From positions 35,149,840 to 35,213,839 of the forward strand of contig CM049322.1 in NCBI GenBank assembly GCA_026874595.1: DNA of 64,000 bases. Reading direction: 5' to 3'. Source of the stretch: Sipunculus nudus. Its lineage: Eukaryota; Annelida; Sipuncula; Golfingiida; Sipunculidae. The notes below the pieces were generated by a model. It searched no databases, was not told where the DNA came from, and saw nothing but the letters and a program-made list of their open reading frames with translations. Positions 12,670 to 25,835 of the stretch are shown here, one piece after another. The translations under genes were made by a program, and so were the position numbers. Position 1 is the first letter of the stretch. The number at the start of each line of letters is the position of its first letter.

Positions 12670-15468
12670 TCGGTGGCGTCACCTATATTGTTTATGAGAA
12701 AACTTTCCAAGATGACTGCACATGCCAAATTTCAGACCAATACTCCTGAGATATGAGCAATTTTCACCAAAAGCAAATGTATGAATGGACACCACAAGAA
12801 AATTATTGCAGATGGCGCCACCAGTCTTGTTTACGAGATTGAGGTGACGAAGATCTATGGACATGCACAATTTCAACCCAATACACTGAACAAACACTAA
12901 GACGATCAGATGGCAAATGCAAAGTTGGACACTCCGCAAAAAGAAGTGTAGGTGGCGCCATCTGTCTGGTTAACGAGAAAACTTTCCTAGATGGATAGAC
13001 ATGACAAATTTCAGATCAATACATTGAACCACTTCTAGAGATATGAGCAATTTTCACCCACAGCAAATGTACCAGGGATGCCATGGGAAAACAATTGCAA
13101 TATTGTATAGAAACACATCAAGTTCCGTAGTTAGGCCATCTTGAAAATCACTTGACTGAATTTATACTCAAATTATTCCTCTTCCTCTAAGGAACTGTTG
13201 ACTATGACATAAAAGCCAAAGTATTTATACTTTATGACATATCTTGGAAAAAGCAGTAAAGACCATTACAACCTGTAGAAAGAAGGTAAACACAGGTGGC
13301 GCCACCTGCAGGTCAAATTATTTAGCAGTCACATGATGCAGTTCCTAAGATAGTTAGTAACAGACAATACATCATTTTTAGAAACACATCAAGCTGTCAA
13401 ATTTTGCAATCGACACAGTTCCATAGAGACGCCATCTTGAAAATGAATTGACTGAATTTATACTAGAATTATTCCACTTCCTCTAAGGAACTGTGGACTA
13501 TAATATGAAGGCCAAAATTTTATTACTTTATGACTTATCTTGAAAGAAGTGGAAAGGAACATTATGTCCCACAGAAAGTAGGTCAACACAGCTGGCGCCA
13601 CCTGGAGGTCAAAATCATCTGGCAGTCACATGATCAATATTCCTGTGAAATTTGAAACTGAAGGCTGCAGCAGTTCCGAAAATATTTGGTAACAGACAAT
13701 ACATCATGTATGGAAACACATCAAGTTGCTAAATTTTGCAACCCACACAAGTTGAAGTTCTGTAGAGACGCCATCTTGAAAATGACTTGACTGAATTTAT
13801 ACTCAAATTATTCCCCTTCCTCCAAGAAACTGTTTGCTATGATATGAAGGCCAAAATTTCAATACTTTGTGACTTATCCTGGAAGAAGTGAAAAAGACCA
13901 TTTTTTCCTGCAGAAAGTAGGTCAACACAGGTGACGCCACCTGGAGGTCAAAATCATCTGGCAGTCACATGATCAATATTCCTGTGAAATTTGAAACTGA
14001 AGGCTGCAGCAGTTTCTAAGATATTTGGTAACAGACAATACATCATGTATAGAAACACATCAAGCTGTCATATTTTGCGATCGACAGAATTTGAAGTTCC
14101 GTAGAGACGCCATCTTGAAAATGACTTGACTGAATTTATACTCAAATTATTCCCCTTCCTCTAAGGAACTGTTGGCTATGAAATGAAGGCCAAAATTTCA
14201 ATACTTTGTGACTTATCTTGGAAGAAGTGGAAAAGACCATTTTTTCCCGCAGAAAGTAGGTCAACACAGGTGGCGCCACCTGGAGGTCAAAATCATCTGG
14301 CAGTCACATGATCAATATTCTTGTGAAATTTGAAACTGAAGGCTGCAGCAGTTCCGAAAATATTTGGTAACAGACAATACATCCTGTATGGAAACACATC
14401 AAGTTGCTAAATTTTGCAACCCACACAATTTGAAGTTCTGTAGAGACGCCATCTTGAAAATGAATTGACTGAATTTATACTCAAATTATTCCCCTTCCTC
14501 TAAGGAACTGTTGGCTATTATATGAAGGCCAAAATTTCAATACTTTGTGACTTATCTTGAAAGAAGTGGAAAGGAACATTTTGTCCCACAGAAAGTAGGT
14601 CAACACAGCTGGCGCCACCTGGAGGTCAAAATCATCTTGCAGTCACATGATCAATATTCCTGTGAAATTTGAAACTGAAGGCTGCAGCAGTTCCGAAAAT
14701 ATTTGGTAACAGACAATACATCCTGTATGGAAACACATCAAGATGCTAAATTTTGTGACCCATACAATTTGAAGTTCTGTAGAGACGCCATCTTGAAAAT
14801 GACTTGACTGAATTTATACTCAAATTATTCCCCTTCCTCTAAGGAACTGTTGGCTATGATATGAAGGCCAAAATTTCAATACTTTGTGACTTATCTTGGA
14901 AGAAGTGAAAAAAGACCATTTTTTCCCGCAGAAAGTAGGTCAACACAGGTGGCGCCATCTGGAGGTCAAAATCATCTGGCAGTCATATGATCAATATTCC
15001 TGTGAAATTTGAAACTGAAGGCTGCAGCAGTTTCTAAGATATTTGGTAACAGACAATACATCATGTATAGAAACACATCAAGCTGTCATATTTTGCGATC
15101 GACAGAATTTGAAGTTCCGTAGAGACGCCATCTTGAATATGACTTGACTGAATTTATACTCAAATTATTCCCCTTCCTCTAAGGAACTGTTGACTATGAT
15201 ATGAAGGCCACAATATTAATACTTTTTGACTTATCTTGAAAGAAGTCGAAAAGAGCATTTCTTCCCGCAGAAAGTAGGTCAACATAGGTGGCGCCACCAA
15301 AAGCTTATTTTTGCATGTCCATCCCATGATCAGTAATTCTGCAAAGTTTCATGAAGGTAGCTGCTTTGGCTGTTGAGATATTTGGTAACAGACGGTGGAC
15401 GGTGGACAGTGGACAGTGGACAGTGGACGGCGGACGCTGCGCCATGGCATAAGTTCACAGAGTGAACT
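12670..15468 (-). repeat. Tandem array of ~339-bp monomers with terminal hairpin (element family A)
   Basis: Landmark GTGGCGCC (or a variant) occurs at 13296, 13592, 13931, 14270, 14609, 14949 and 15288, a 339-340 bp period after the first shorter unit. Copies alternate between two types so that 13592-14609 and 14609 onward resemble a ~1,018-bp trimer. The left flank has three ~140-bp subrepeats (landmarks 12673, 12812, 12952). The right end has GGACAGT/GGACGGT microsatellite copies and a hairpin AGTTCAC-AGA-GTGAACT (15452-15468). No long frame. The layout (hairpin, microsatellite, tandem core) resembles nonautonomous Helitron-like elements of marine invertebrates; that class is inferred. Confidence 0.8.
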
Positions 15469-17449
15469 AAAAATGATCGTCTGCATGTTTGTAGTGTTTT
15501 CGCCATAAATAATTCTATTTTATCCAACGATCATTAAAATCATACATTTTGCATGGTTGTTAGTGTAATTTCAGGTAGAAATTTATAAGGCAATACGCAT
15601 TCCGGTTTAATTTTCCCCAACAAATTAAATGAAATTCCCACCGGACTATATATATATATATGTTTGCTGACATGCAGGGCAGGACATTTACTGGTCCTCC
15701 AAGAATATTACCGGACCCCTCTTTTCTTTTAATATTGCTTTTATTGCTATTTTTTTATTATATTATAACTGACTAAGTGTTCTTTAGTTTAAGGTTTTAC
15801 GTGTTCTAATCACGCGTCCTTATCCTCTAATGGTACACATCATCAATCCTGTTTAAAAACATAAATATCAATTGAATGTAAACATTGTCATAATTGAGAT
15901 ATAGTGTATATAAAGTTTAATCTGGAAAGAAATGAGTCGGCGAAGGTATATACTCCGTGATCGTTGAACTTATTGTACGCAGTTGTTTTATAAACTTTTT
16001 ATTCCAGTGCTAATTTCAAACCACGTTTATATACATTATTACACCATAGAACATTGCAACATTACAATATATCAATAAATTAGTGTATACCGTTTTCTAG
16101 TGCTTGAATATTTTGATTATCACAATTAAATATCCATATATATCACATATATAAATGCATATAAACATGCATAGAAGCCTCGGTGTTTATACGAGGGGTA
16201 ATAGAGACGGCCGTGAGATATAGAAAAGAATAGTTTTCTCACGAGGACATCCAATGTGGACTCATTGTTGAGCTAATATTTTAACATGGGCCCAGCATGC
16301 GAAGAAGATTGTGAAAGTATAGGGCACATAAAAACAAATCCCCAGGCTCCGAAAGATCGCTTTTGAAAGACGATTTTGGTTGGTATAGGGAGCGGACCCC
16401 GCTATGAAATCTACCAGAGATGTGCAAAGAAATCAACGCTTGTCAGTTTCCCCGCAGCTGGAGTCTGAAATGTACATGCGCGTGCCACGCGCCTTGTCAA
16501 TTGCCAAAGCACGTGTCACCTTGACAATTGTCTCCACACTGAGAGCACCTGTTTGGAGTTCATTAAAATGACAAATTATGCACACCATTTGACAAGCCCC
16601 GCCCCTGACATCGTTGTAAGAATATCAAATGGGGCGTGGCTAAACTTTTATTGACAACAATGGCATGCAGCTGAGTGAGCACAGATTAATGTTCAAGAAA
16701 TCGATATCCCTCACTCGCGCGCGGCTCATTTGCATACCAGGCCCTTGAAACGGCATAATGAGCTACCGGCTCTCCTTATAACGACACTGGGAAAATATGC
16801 ATTTGACACACGTGTGGCAAAATAAACGGGCCAGAGTAAATAGAGTTTACTACGACCTGAAATCCAGCGAGGTATTTGGCCCCAGGCAGTCGGCGTCACA
16901 CGGGTTTCACTATAGGCCTGCGTCTGGTGAATTTAACACACTTGTTATACGGAGCTCAATACTATTACACCCCGCAAGCAGCGCTCAGGACTAATTCGGA
17001 TTACACTGAGCAAGCCGAGAGGTAAGGTTTTCATTATCGCTATCTGACTCTCACTTTCATTAATGCAATAGCTTTATCAGATTTTTTTTTATCATTTGCA
17101 CAGCATAAATATATGACACCAATGTTTACAACGAAATGATTTAATATTGCTTCACGGTCACTGCTTATTATGACTAAACCGATGTCCCCTTTGAGCGGCA
17201 GGATTTTAATTGTAATCTAACGCTTTAGCAGTTCCCTGATACAAAAATGCATCCCATCAGGTTAAACGTTTATTTATATTTCTTTCACAGCCTAACGTGC
17301 AGTAACGTATATAGAATGTTATATACAGCATGTTATATCTCTTTTTATCATTCATTTGACACCACTTAATAATCGTCATTTTCGTCATCTTGATAATAAC
17401 AATCATCAAAGTGTACGAATTCTTATCATGATATAGTTGTCGTAATCAT
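15469..17449. other. Upstream noncoding DNA with one candidate regulatory block
   Basis: 15469-16240 is AT-rich with nothing recognisable. 16240-17030 is higher-complexity and contains the TGACA cluster. 17030-17449 grades into the ATC minisatellite. No coding exon is supported. Confidence 0.5.
16441..16656. promoter_or_regulatory. Cluster of TGACA/TGTCA sites
   Basis: Eight TGACA or TGTCA pentamers start at 16441, 16495, 16514, 16522, 16569, 16590, 16606 and 16652. They include the palindrome GACAATTGTC (16523-16532) and CACGTG-like neighbours. The block is more GC-rich and less repetitive than its surroundings and lies 5.3 kb upstream of the first coding exon. TGACA is the core bound by Meis/Pknox/TGIF proteins. 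Candidate enhancer or distal promoter by inference. Confidence 0.35.
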
Positions 17450-18515
17450 CGTCGCAATCACCATCATCATCATCATCATCATCAACAACATCACTAATAA
17501 CGTATTATCATAATGTTTAAACATAGTATCCTCTCATCTGACCATTCAAGTTTTTTTTTTTTTTTGTTTCACTGATAAACATATCATTCATCGGCATCGC
17601 CGCCATGCATATTTGCCAGAATTTATATATATGCATCAATTTCTGTTAAAATAAAATGTATTATTTTAATTATATTTTCAAAACAATAATTTACACAAAA
17701 ACCACATTCTGTATGGTTATTTTCTTTACCTATTATTATCATATTTCCTCACCGTTTATTTATCATCACAACTGCAATAACTTTCATTTTCATCGGCGTC
17801 ATCATAATCACTTGAACAATTGCATTATCATCAGTTTCATCACTCACTGCTGCCATCATCACTGTCATTTTTATAATCGTCGTTATCATTATTATGCTCA
17901 TGGATGTCATCATCATTGTCGTCGTCATCATCGTCATCATCCTTATTTGTCATCACTTCCGCAACCACCACTACCATCATCGTCAACATCATCATCGTCA
18001 CTGTCATCACCACTTCAACCATCATCATCACCATCATCAAAATCACTTCATAACCACCATCACTATCACAATCATCATCGCGATCATCGTCATCATCATC
18101 ACCACCATGATCGCTACCTCATTACCATCACTACCACCAACACCAACACCATCATCACCACTACCACAATCACTACCACCTTCATCATCATTACCAACCA
18201 CCACTACCACCGATATCATCACCATTATCACCACCACTACCACTACCAACATCACCATCACCATTACTACCACCACTACCACAACCATCATCATGATCAT
18301 TACTATCATCGTCATCATCATCATCACCACCACCACCACTACCACCACCATCATGATCAATGCTATCATCACTACTCCCATCATCACCATCATGCATCAT
18401 GATCACATCATCACCACCACCACCATCATCATCATCGTAACAACATCAAATAAAATCACCAATTGAACATCCTACACCATCATCAACATCATCACCATTA
18501 TTACAACAATGACAT
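17450..18515. repeat. 1-kb ATC/ACC trinucleotide minisatellite
   Basis: About 1,060 bp of degenerate ATC, ACC and ATT units. The strand asymmetry (pyrimidine/A on +, G/T on -) opens long artificial frames up to 248 codons rich in His, Ile and Thr. Noncoding. Confidence 0.9.
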
Positions 18516-20010
18516 TTTCATAATGACATGAATTATGAAACATAAAGACCAGAAAAGAGTGACATTTTAGTGCATCAGTCCTCACAGGAGTCTGACCAAC
18601 AGGATGAAAAGATATAATTGAATATTGATCTCCCGTCACGGACAAACATTTTACTTTGAAGTGCTGAGGTCTGGCGTTTGATCTGTACTGTTTCAAGGGC
18701 TTGTGAAACTCTCAACGGGGGCTTTCTTTACGCAATGACGGACAAAAATAATAGCTCATCTTATAAAAGTGAAGCCGTGATGAGACTCAATTGTACTTAA
18801 AATCTGCCAAAGACACACGCAATTCATCCAAAACATCGGGTTGCTGAGAGGATCTGAAGTGGATGACAAACAAATCTGTAGACTCCCGAGTAGTCTCGGC
18901 TGGTTTCTCGCAAGCCGTCAGGAACCCCTTGTGAAATTGACAAGTGTTTAATGGAGCGCTCTGCTTGTATATTTCAAAGAAATTAACACGGGTTTAGAAT
19001 GTACCAGCTGACCCAATGGAAAAAAAAGACACAGGGTACGATTGTACCTCGCTTTTAAGACATGTATTCCATAGATAAATCTTCAAACAGTGTGCTTACC
19101 AGTGTGAAAATGCATTTAAAACGGCTTGTGTATTTGGTCAAAGAATATCTTTAGCACCAGGTTACACATGTCGATTGCATCACATATTTGCTTTGGAGTG
19201 AGGTCATGTTTTGTTTCTTTAAAGTGATAACCGCGTTTTTAATCTAGACATGCATGTATATGACGTGTATATGGTTTGATGGGACATATGCCCCATATAT
19301 TTCCGTCCCTGTCATGCAGTCTACTACTGCAACCTTATCCAAAGTCCAGGTTACTGAGAATTAAACCTTTTTCTTTTTATCTGAGTCTCTTTTATATAAT
19401 GTACCTCCCTCTGTATCATACCCCATTTCACCTATACAAATGTATTTTGTTACCATGCGTGCAACTGTGTTTCTGCAATGCCTTGAATGTTTTGATTTTT
19501 TTTCCCCCAAATGTTTAAAATTAGCCGTATATTTGTCACTCCACTGTGTGTATATAGACTGTGTTTCCTTATAATTTTTATATATCATCTGCTGCACTGA
19601 GCACATCTCATATTTAATATTCTGACTTTTCAACTCCTTTGTTTTTACCTCAAAGTCGTTAAGCAACTGGGGTATTCACATGCAAGTATAAACCCGGGTG
19701 AGAAATCAGCGCGTGTTGAAGGAGGGCCTTAAATGCTTCACGCCACAGCGAGAGCTCTTGAAGCCTAACGTTTGAGGGCCCTCAGTCTCTCGTTAGATAA
19801 CGTATCGTAATAAAAACCAGATACAGGTACACGAGTTTGTTCTAGGTATGGCTGCGGTATCAGGACTTCCTCGGTAGAATGTGCATCGCTCAATATTGCA
19901 TGGTCTGCATGGTTGTGGTCGGATGTTTAAGGAACAGTGCGTATACTCCTCCTGTATATTTACTATACCGGTTTATTTCCAAGGAAACATTTCTTCCAAT
20001 ATATAATATA

Positions 20011-20069
20011 TACAGTGAAATCATTATTTTGAGGTGGTCGCTAAACCAAGGTGGACGTAAGGCGAGGTT

Positions 20070-20070
<1 letters not shown>
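20011..20070 (+). mobile_element. pogo/Tigger-like terminal fragment
   Basis: TACAGTGAAATCATTATTTT then GAGGTGGTCGCTAAACCAAGG resembles the end of a pogo-type repeat, cut off by a (TA)n/(CA)n microsatellite. A second such end (TACAGTGTAACCCCGATC) is at about 45570. Confidence 0.35.

Positions 20071-20145
<75 letters not shown>
20069..20145. repeat. (TA)n(CA)n(TA)n compound microsatellite
   Basis: Pure alternating purine-pyrimidine run of about 75 bp, with G-runs shortly downstream (20229-20282). Confidence 0.9.
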
Positions 20146-20146
<1 letters not shown>

Positions 20147-20796
20147 TATATGAGAATGACCAAACAACCAATAGATATGGAATACACATGCACACACTAA
20201 AGGAATATATATATACTTTTTTGGGCTGGGGGGAGGGGGGAGATAGAGGAATTTATGGAATAATGGGGGGGGGGGGGGATGGGGCATGGTGTAGATACTT
20301 TTATTTTTTTTAATTTAGGCTGTGGTGAAATCTGGAGTTGTTTCGCATTTGTTCTTATCAGTACTAACGTGATCCTTCTATTCCCCACCTTTATCAACCA
20401 TTACTTATATCTACATGTATTTAGGGTACCGATCATATGAAACGATGACGTTTTCTATAGCTATATATTTGGTCCTGTACTGAGCGTCTTATTTGAACAG
20501 TCCTTTATATCATTACAATGATAAAACTATATATATTATAAAGTCTAAACGGAAAGCAGCCTCCACCAATAGCTTACTGTCAGCTTGATCTAATACAGCA
20601 AATGTTAGTGTAAACAGCCACCCGAAGAGGCTGCCATGCCGGTAAACAGACCAAGCAAGCCATACGTGATGGCGGAAATTGAAACTATCAGATTGCAGGA
20701 CTCCAGGTGATGTCAATGCCCCGGGAAAAGGTGGAACTCTGTCCTTTATACGGTTAAACATAGAGCATTTATTTCGCATACAGTTCCGCTGATCCC

Positions 20797-20914
<118 letters not shown>

Positions 20915-21221
20915 CATCCTATAAGCTAAATAGGTGACTACATATGTGTTTGACCATACCTGCAGTGATATATCTGTACTATACAATAACTCTTTATAAT
21001 ACTTGCTTCTTTTATTTTTTTATTCATTTTTTTTTAATGTACTCTTTTTTTTCAGTTTCGCCTTCATTTTTATTTTTTTTTATTTTTTATCATATAATAT
21101 GTTTCCTACAAGTACAATCAAGGCATGCATGATCAGCCAATATTAAGTACTTAATCAATTGGTTAAGGTCGTTTTTAATTGTTTCTGGCAATAAAACAAG
21201 TAACTCCTGCACTCGTTCGTC

Positions 21222-21840
21222 GAAATCGACAACCATTCAGGCAGAGTGGTATATTTCATGATGTCATGTAAACGATCACATTCTTTGTGCTGTAGATTTC
21301 CATATTTTTGCGTCATCACCGGACTGGAGCGCTCGCGGAAACCAGTGAAATTGACAATACGCGGAGGGCTCTGGTGTATATCAATTATCCCGAAAACGTC
21401 AGCCGATGAAATCGACCAGATAATGGAATGTTGGGTAACCTACATAGTGAAATAGACACTAGCAGAGGCTTGATTGAGAATTCGCATGTAACTAAACACG
21501 GCAGGTGATTGCCTTGATGGGGTTTGCTCTGTGATTGTGTTACTCTGACTGGATCCGCATTCTGAAATACAAACAAGCTGACCAGGCCGGCACTCGAAGC
21601 ATTGAAAATATAGAACCATTCACGTGCTAAGTACACTTTCAAGTTGATCATCTGAACAGCCAATGCGGCGAGCGGGACTTCATTTAATCGGGACCATTGA
21701 CTCAATGGGTGATGGACTTGGAGTAATGGATTAAAAACATATAAAGTAACGCTCAATAGACCTGACCGTGAATCTGCTGCATGTGGATATATTTCACACG
21801 TGGAAAAGGCCGGTGAAATCCGAAGGTTTGAAATCGACAA
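21222..21840 (+). promoter_or_regulatory. Cluster of GAAATNGAC motifs just upstream of the first coding exon
   Basis: Five copies on the + strand, starting at 21222, 21347, 21408, 21449 and 21830, in 619 bp ending 111 bp before the start codon. The fullest form is GTGAAATTGACAA. By base composition I expect about one such 8-fixed-base match per 50 kb per strand. Candidate proximal regulatory region of the Dscam gene; the binding factor is unknown, though the TGACA part resembles TALE-homeodomain cores. Confidence 0.45.
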
Positions 21841-21936
21841 TCACCATGGATTTGCTATGACCATGCACGAAATCAGGTTTGATACATGCAGTCGTTAAGA
21901 AGCGAGTGGTGAATTTTGTTACGTTTGGACTTTCAG

Positions 21937-21951
21937 TTGCAAGAATAAAAG
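21937..21951 (+). promoter_or_regulatory. Candidate 3' splice site / end of 5' UTR before the start codon
   Basis: GGACTTTCAG ends at 21936 and could be an acceptor joining an upstream noncoding exon to TTGCAAGAATAAAAG-ATG. The alternative is a simple continuous first exon whose transcription start lies somewhere in 21200-21940. No TATA or initiator is convincing. Inference only. Confidence 0.35.
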
Positions 21952-22003
21952 ATGTCCGGTTTCACAGTCGGTGCATTGCTCTTGGCTATCCTGCTTTTTG
22001 GAG
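21952..22003 (+). CDS. DSCAM: Dscam exon 1: start codon and signal peptide
   Basis: Residues 1-17: Met-Ser-Gly-Phe then a hydrophobic core (GALLLAILLFG), typical of a secretory signal peptide. The ATG has A at -3. The exon ends in phase 1 at a strong donor (GAG|GTAAGT), and its trailing G completes a Val codon with exon 2. A good acceptor (GGACTTTCAG) ends at 21936, only 15 nt before the ATG, so the first coding exon may be preceded by an untranslated exon. No RNA evidence is available. The 9.7-kb gap to exon 2 makes this the least certain exon of the model. Confidence 0.78.
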
Positions 22004-25000
22004 GTAAGTCTTTCTTCATTCTTTTTTACATATGAAGTAATATATATCAGCTGATATATAAGGAAAAAGATAAATAACACGCTTTTGATAAACGGATAAC
22101 TTTATAGGAGATGCAATATATAATATTGGTATTATATGAAGATTTAAATTTAAATAGGAAGAGACTTACAATAATATATATATATATATGCATGTGTGTC
22201 TCTGTCCAAAGCACATGCATGCATCATTTTGCGTAGACTAAGCAGCCATTCAATCTCTACATTCAGTCCCTTTGTGTCTATGTGTGTATATGTGTGCGTT
22301 CAATTTTCAAATACTCAGATCGTTAAGAAGAACAGTATTGATTCAATTTTAATTGCAGAAAAAAAATAAAACTTGTTATTCTGATTATACCATTATCTCG
22401 ATATCAGTGTTAGCCCTCAATGTAGAAAATACCTCTTGTTAGCACAATGTGTATATGCTATATATGCCCATGCATGCACTCCAAGACCGTTAACGTTTAA
22501 AGTCCATTCACATTTGAACTACGTGAACATCTGGTTTAAAATGCTAAACGAGTCTAATCTATACGATAAATAATGACCCTATTAACCTACATATGACCAT
22601 ACAAAGATAAACCCTCACTGGTATGCGAGAAGGATACATGGGTATGTATTGCTTGACAGGGATCTTATAGAAGCATCAGGAAAGAATGTGAAATCCGCAT
22701 TCAGAAGTATATATAGAACGACAATTGATCGGAACCTTTTCTTACAGAAGAGATATTCAAATTCCAATCTCATTATATGATTGATACAGCTGCGAGTTGT
22801 ATTAACAAAAACGAGGTGCCCCTCTTTGTCAATTTGGGTACAATGTAAACAACGTCACCAGAAAGTGAGTACTCTTTATCCGCTAAACCATATGCACCGT
22901 GACACCTCACGTACGCAATATTTGCTTACGTCACGAAAGGTCAACACCCCCAGGCATCACGGGTTATTGTGTTTCATTGTGTTGGCTATTACCGGCATAT
23001 GTTAACATGGGTCTTAGAGTCGGTAAATGTTAACTAGCCTGTTAGTTTGGTTGACTTGAATACTTTGGAATGTCACAGTTTGCGCGCGCAGGTCTGTGTA
23101 AACACGGGCATCTGGGAGTCACGTGTTACAAGCGTCTTGGACGTGTCATGTATAATTGCTGTGCGACTGTTTGGTCGCCCGTTTGCAGTATATGTAGACG
23201 TTTCTCGCCATAAACCTCTTACGTTGAACTGGCCCTGCATCTGTTTTATTTGTTAATCGTGCCAAAGAGACACATTTTTCTCCATATAACGTTAATTGAG
23301 GGGAAACACACTCAGGCTCTATATTTATTTTATTCGTTAGTTGCGTCACTGAAACACAGTATGAACGCAACACCCGTAGGCTTATCTTTTTTATTATCTT
23401 TTATGAACTCTCATATCCAAAAACATGGAAGGGTCTACTGAACAACACTATCTGGACGTTTCACTTAAAAACGTTTTCATGTGTTTTATAAAGGCTAATC
23501 ATCGTTTCAGAGGGCCGGGTTCGAGCGATATTAGGGGAAATATTCGACTGAACAACTGAATGTTTATAAACCACTTACAGCATTAGTATTCTTTACGGGA
23601 CAAGTAATTTAGCGTATGAAGGGTCTCAAGGTCATCACTGAGATTTTTTTATACTCGAAATAATGTATTCGGGGATTACTTTGACTCACAAAAAACCCCG
23701 AACATAATATCTTAAATTATATTTCCGAATCTACAGCTGCCTAGTCCGTCTGGTCTTGTACTGTCTTGGATATTTCCATGCATCACCATTTTGCACAAGT
23801 AGTTGAACTATGCTAGGAGTAGAATCATACCTGTATGGACGTATTGATTGATTGATTGGTGGATTGATTGATAGTTTTTATTTCTTCCACTGATGAAGAT
23901 CTAATATGTGCGTGTGTGTGTGTGTGCGTGAAAGCAGAAAATTTAGTAATATGCAAAGATACAAAAGTGCGAAATATAAGATGGTACAGATTTACCTAAC
24001 GTAATACAAGGAATCAACAAATAAGAACAAAATGAATTGTGTTGACAGTTGTCACTTGTTATATAGTAGAGTGCATTGTATATGTATGTACACAACATGT
24101 ATATAGACTTCGCTTATATACGCACTTGCAGAATATTGAATGAATGGATTATGTTGAATTCTCATTTCTCGTTCTGATGGTAGGATTTAAAAGTAAAACA
24201 GGTTCACTACTAAACATTTTCGAGATCAAATGTGTCCGATTGTGTAACGTAAAGACAACAAAGCTGAAACAGATATGCAAGTATCTTCATTTAGGCATGC
24301 ATGCACGTTGAACCGACCTGAACATCTTTATCAAGAACAAAATTCCGATTCATTTGCCTTGACGCATTTTCCATTACCCCTCCACCTATCACATCTCCAT
24401 TTTTCATCACAAAGTGACACAATGCTTCATTTATGAATATTGCTGGGAATTAATTCCTGGTATAAATTTCTGAGTAACCTGACCTTATTAACCCTGGAAA
24501 TGCTATCCCCTTATCGTTCTGCATGAACGGCTTCTCGGACGTTCTGTGTAATGCGGTGGCGCTGGCGACCGCTTTGTGGTGTCTGTCTTTGGTGTGCACA
24601 AGGATTTGCGGTGACACCAAACTGGCATAATTAATTACACGAAGAACGCTGCGCTGACAACCCACTTTATTGGCCCAATTTCCAAACTCCAATATTGATG
24701 ATATTTCTGACAAGATATTTCAACCCCGTCATAGGATATAATGAATATGCTAACAGCTCTGATCTCATGTACACACGGTTTGTTTTACGACATGTAATGT
24801 CGCATCACGCTCATTGCCCACTTTGTGACTTAATGTCGCAAAGCCGACAACATCTTTGCATGCATGGTCTATAACTAGCAGTGACTTTTAATTCAAGTCG
24901 ACAAATCAAAATTTGGATTTGATAAATGTTCATTTGTTAAACAGAGCAGAAAAGTCAGATTATGCTCTCGCAATGGTCTCCGGATCTCTCCCTCATTAAC

Positions 25001-25564
25001 ATATTGTCATTACAGTAATTACTGCTTAATCTTTGTTATCTTTAATTGATCTGATAAGTTCTATTATCTGGCTCTAACTCAACTTTAATCAAAAGAATAA
25101 TTGGTAATTAACCCACAGTGTTAAAATGGTGATTTGTTTAGTTTCTTTGAGAGAGAGAGAGAGAGAGAGAGCATATATTTGAATTCAGTTTGTTTTCCGA
25201 TACAAAATGCATGACAACATAATTGATATAATTTTTTCTATAAATTTCCTAAATCACTAATTCAAACAAGTCTATCTGTCTATACTTCGACAAAACTAAA
25301 TCGCATCGCAAAGGTTTATCTCAAAACGTCACACGCAGTGATTGTGAAATTGACAACCAAGGCTTTTAAACTGTGTAGTCCACTATCACCTGACACTTGT
25401 CATAGACGTGTACTTGACCAAGCAGAAATTGGCATCATATTTCCTGGGTTCAAGCCGATTTCAGACAAGGTCAACAAGTGCGTTATATGCGAGCATATGC
25501 TACGTGAGTGGTCATCTATTGACAGGGACAATCCATTCATCGCTGACCGCTCTGTATATAGATG

Positions 25565-25760
25565 GGTTTTGTTCAAATATAGGGGATGTATACACGTACA
25601 TATCCGTGAGGAAAACAAAGGAATTTGAGCGTGTTCCTCTTAATTGAGACTGTCTGTATTGTCGCCGTTAAACCATTTGAGAATCATATATTTACAGTGT
25701 AAGGTTCTCATAAATATATGTCTGTCTGTCTCTCCGTCTGTCTGTCTCTCAGTCTGTCTG
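25565..25760 (+). repeat. Intron 1 duplicated segment, copy X1
   Basis: GAGGAAAACAAAGGAATTT, CTTAATTGAGA, CGCCGTTAAACC and the CTGTCTGTCTCTC tail occur in the same order at 27850-28060. Diverged direct repeat about 2.3 kb apart. Confidence 0.6.
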
Positions 25761-25835
25761 TCTCTGTCCCTCTCTCATATTTACATTCTCCAATACCCCC
25801 CTCCCCTTCTCTCACTCTTTCTCTCTCTCTCGTAA
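25718..25835. repeat. CTGT/CT pyrimidine repeat in intron 1
   Basis: (CTGT)n then (CT)-rich sequence. Part of the duplicated block described in findings. Opens a Ser/Leu-rich artificial frame. Confidence 0.8.

Noticed and set aside
12670-15468. CRISPR-like array
   Set aside because: Monomers are contiguous 339-bp repeats without unique spacers, in a eukaryotic genome.
17656-18402. 248-codon open frame, the longest in the window
   Set aside because: Entirely inside the ATC/ACC minisatellite; composition is almost only His, Ile, Thr, Ser and Tyr, and other frames on both strands are equally open. Not a gene.
22781-23441. Several 60-75 codon frames in intron 1
   Set aside because: Short frames on both strands without homology pattern or paired splice sites; consistent with chance.
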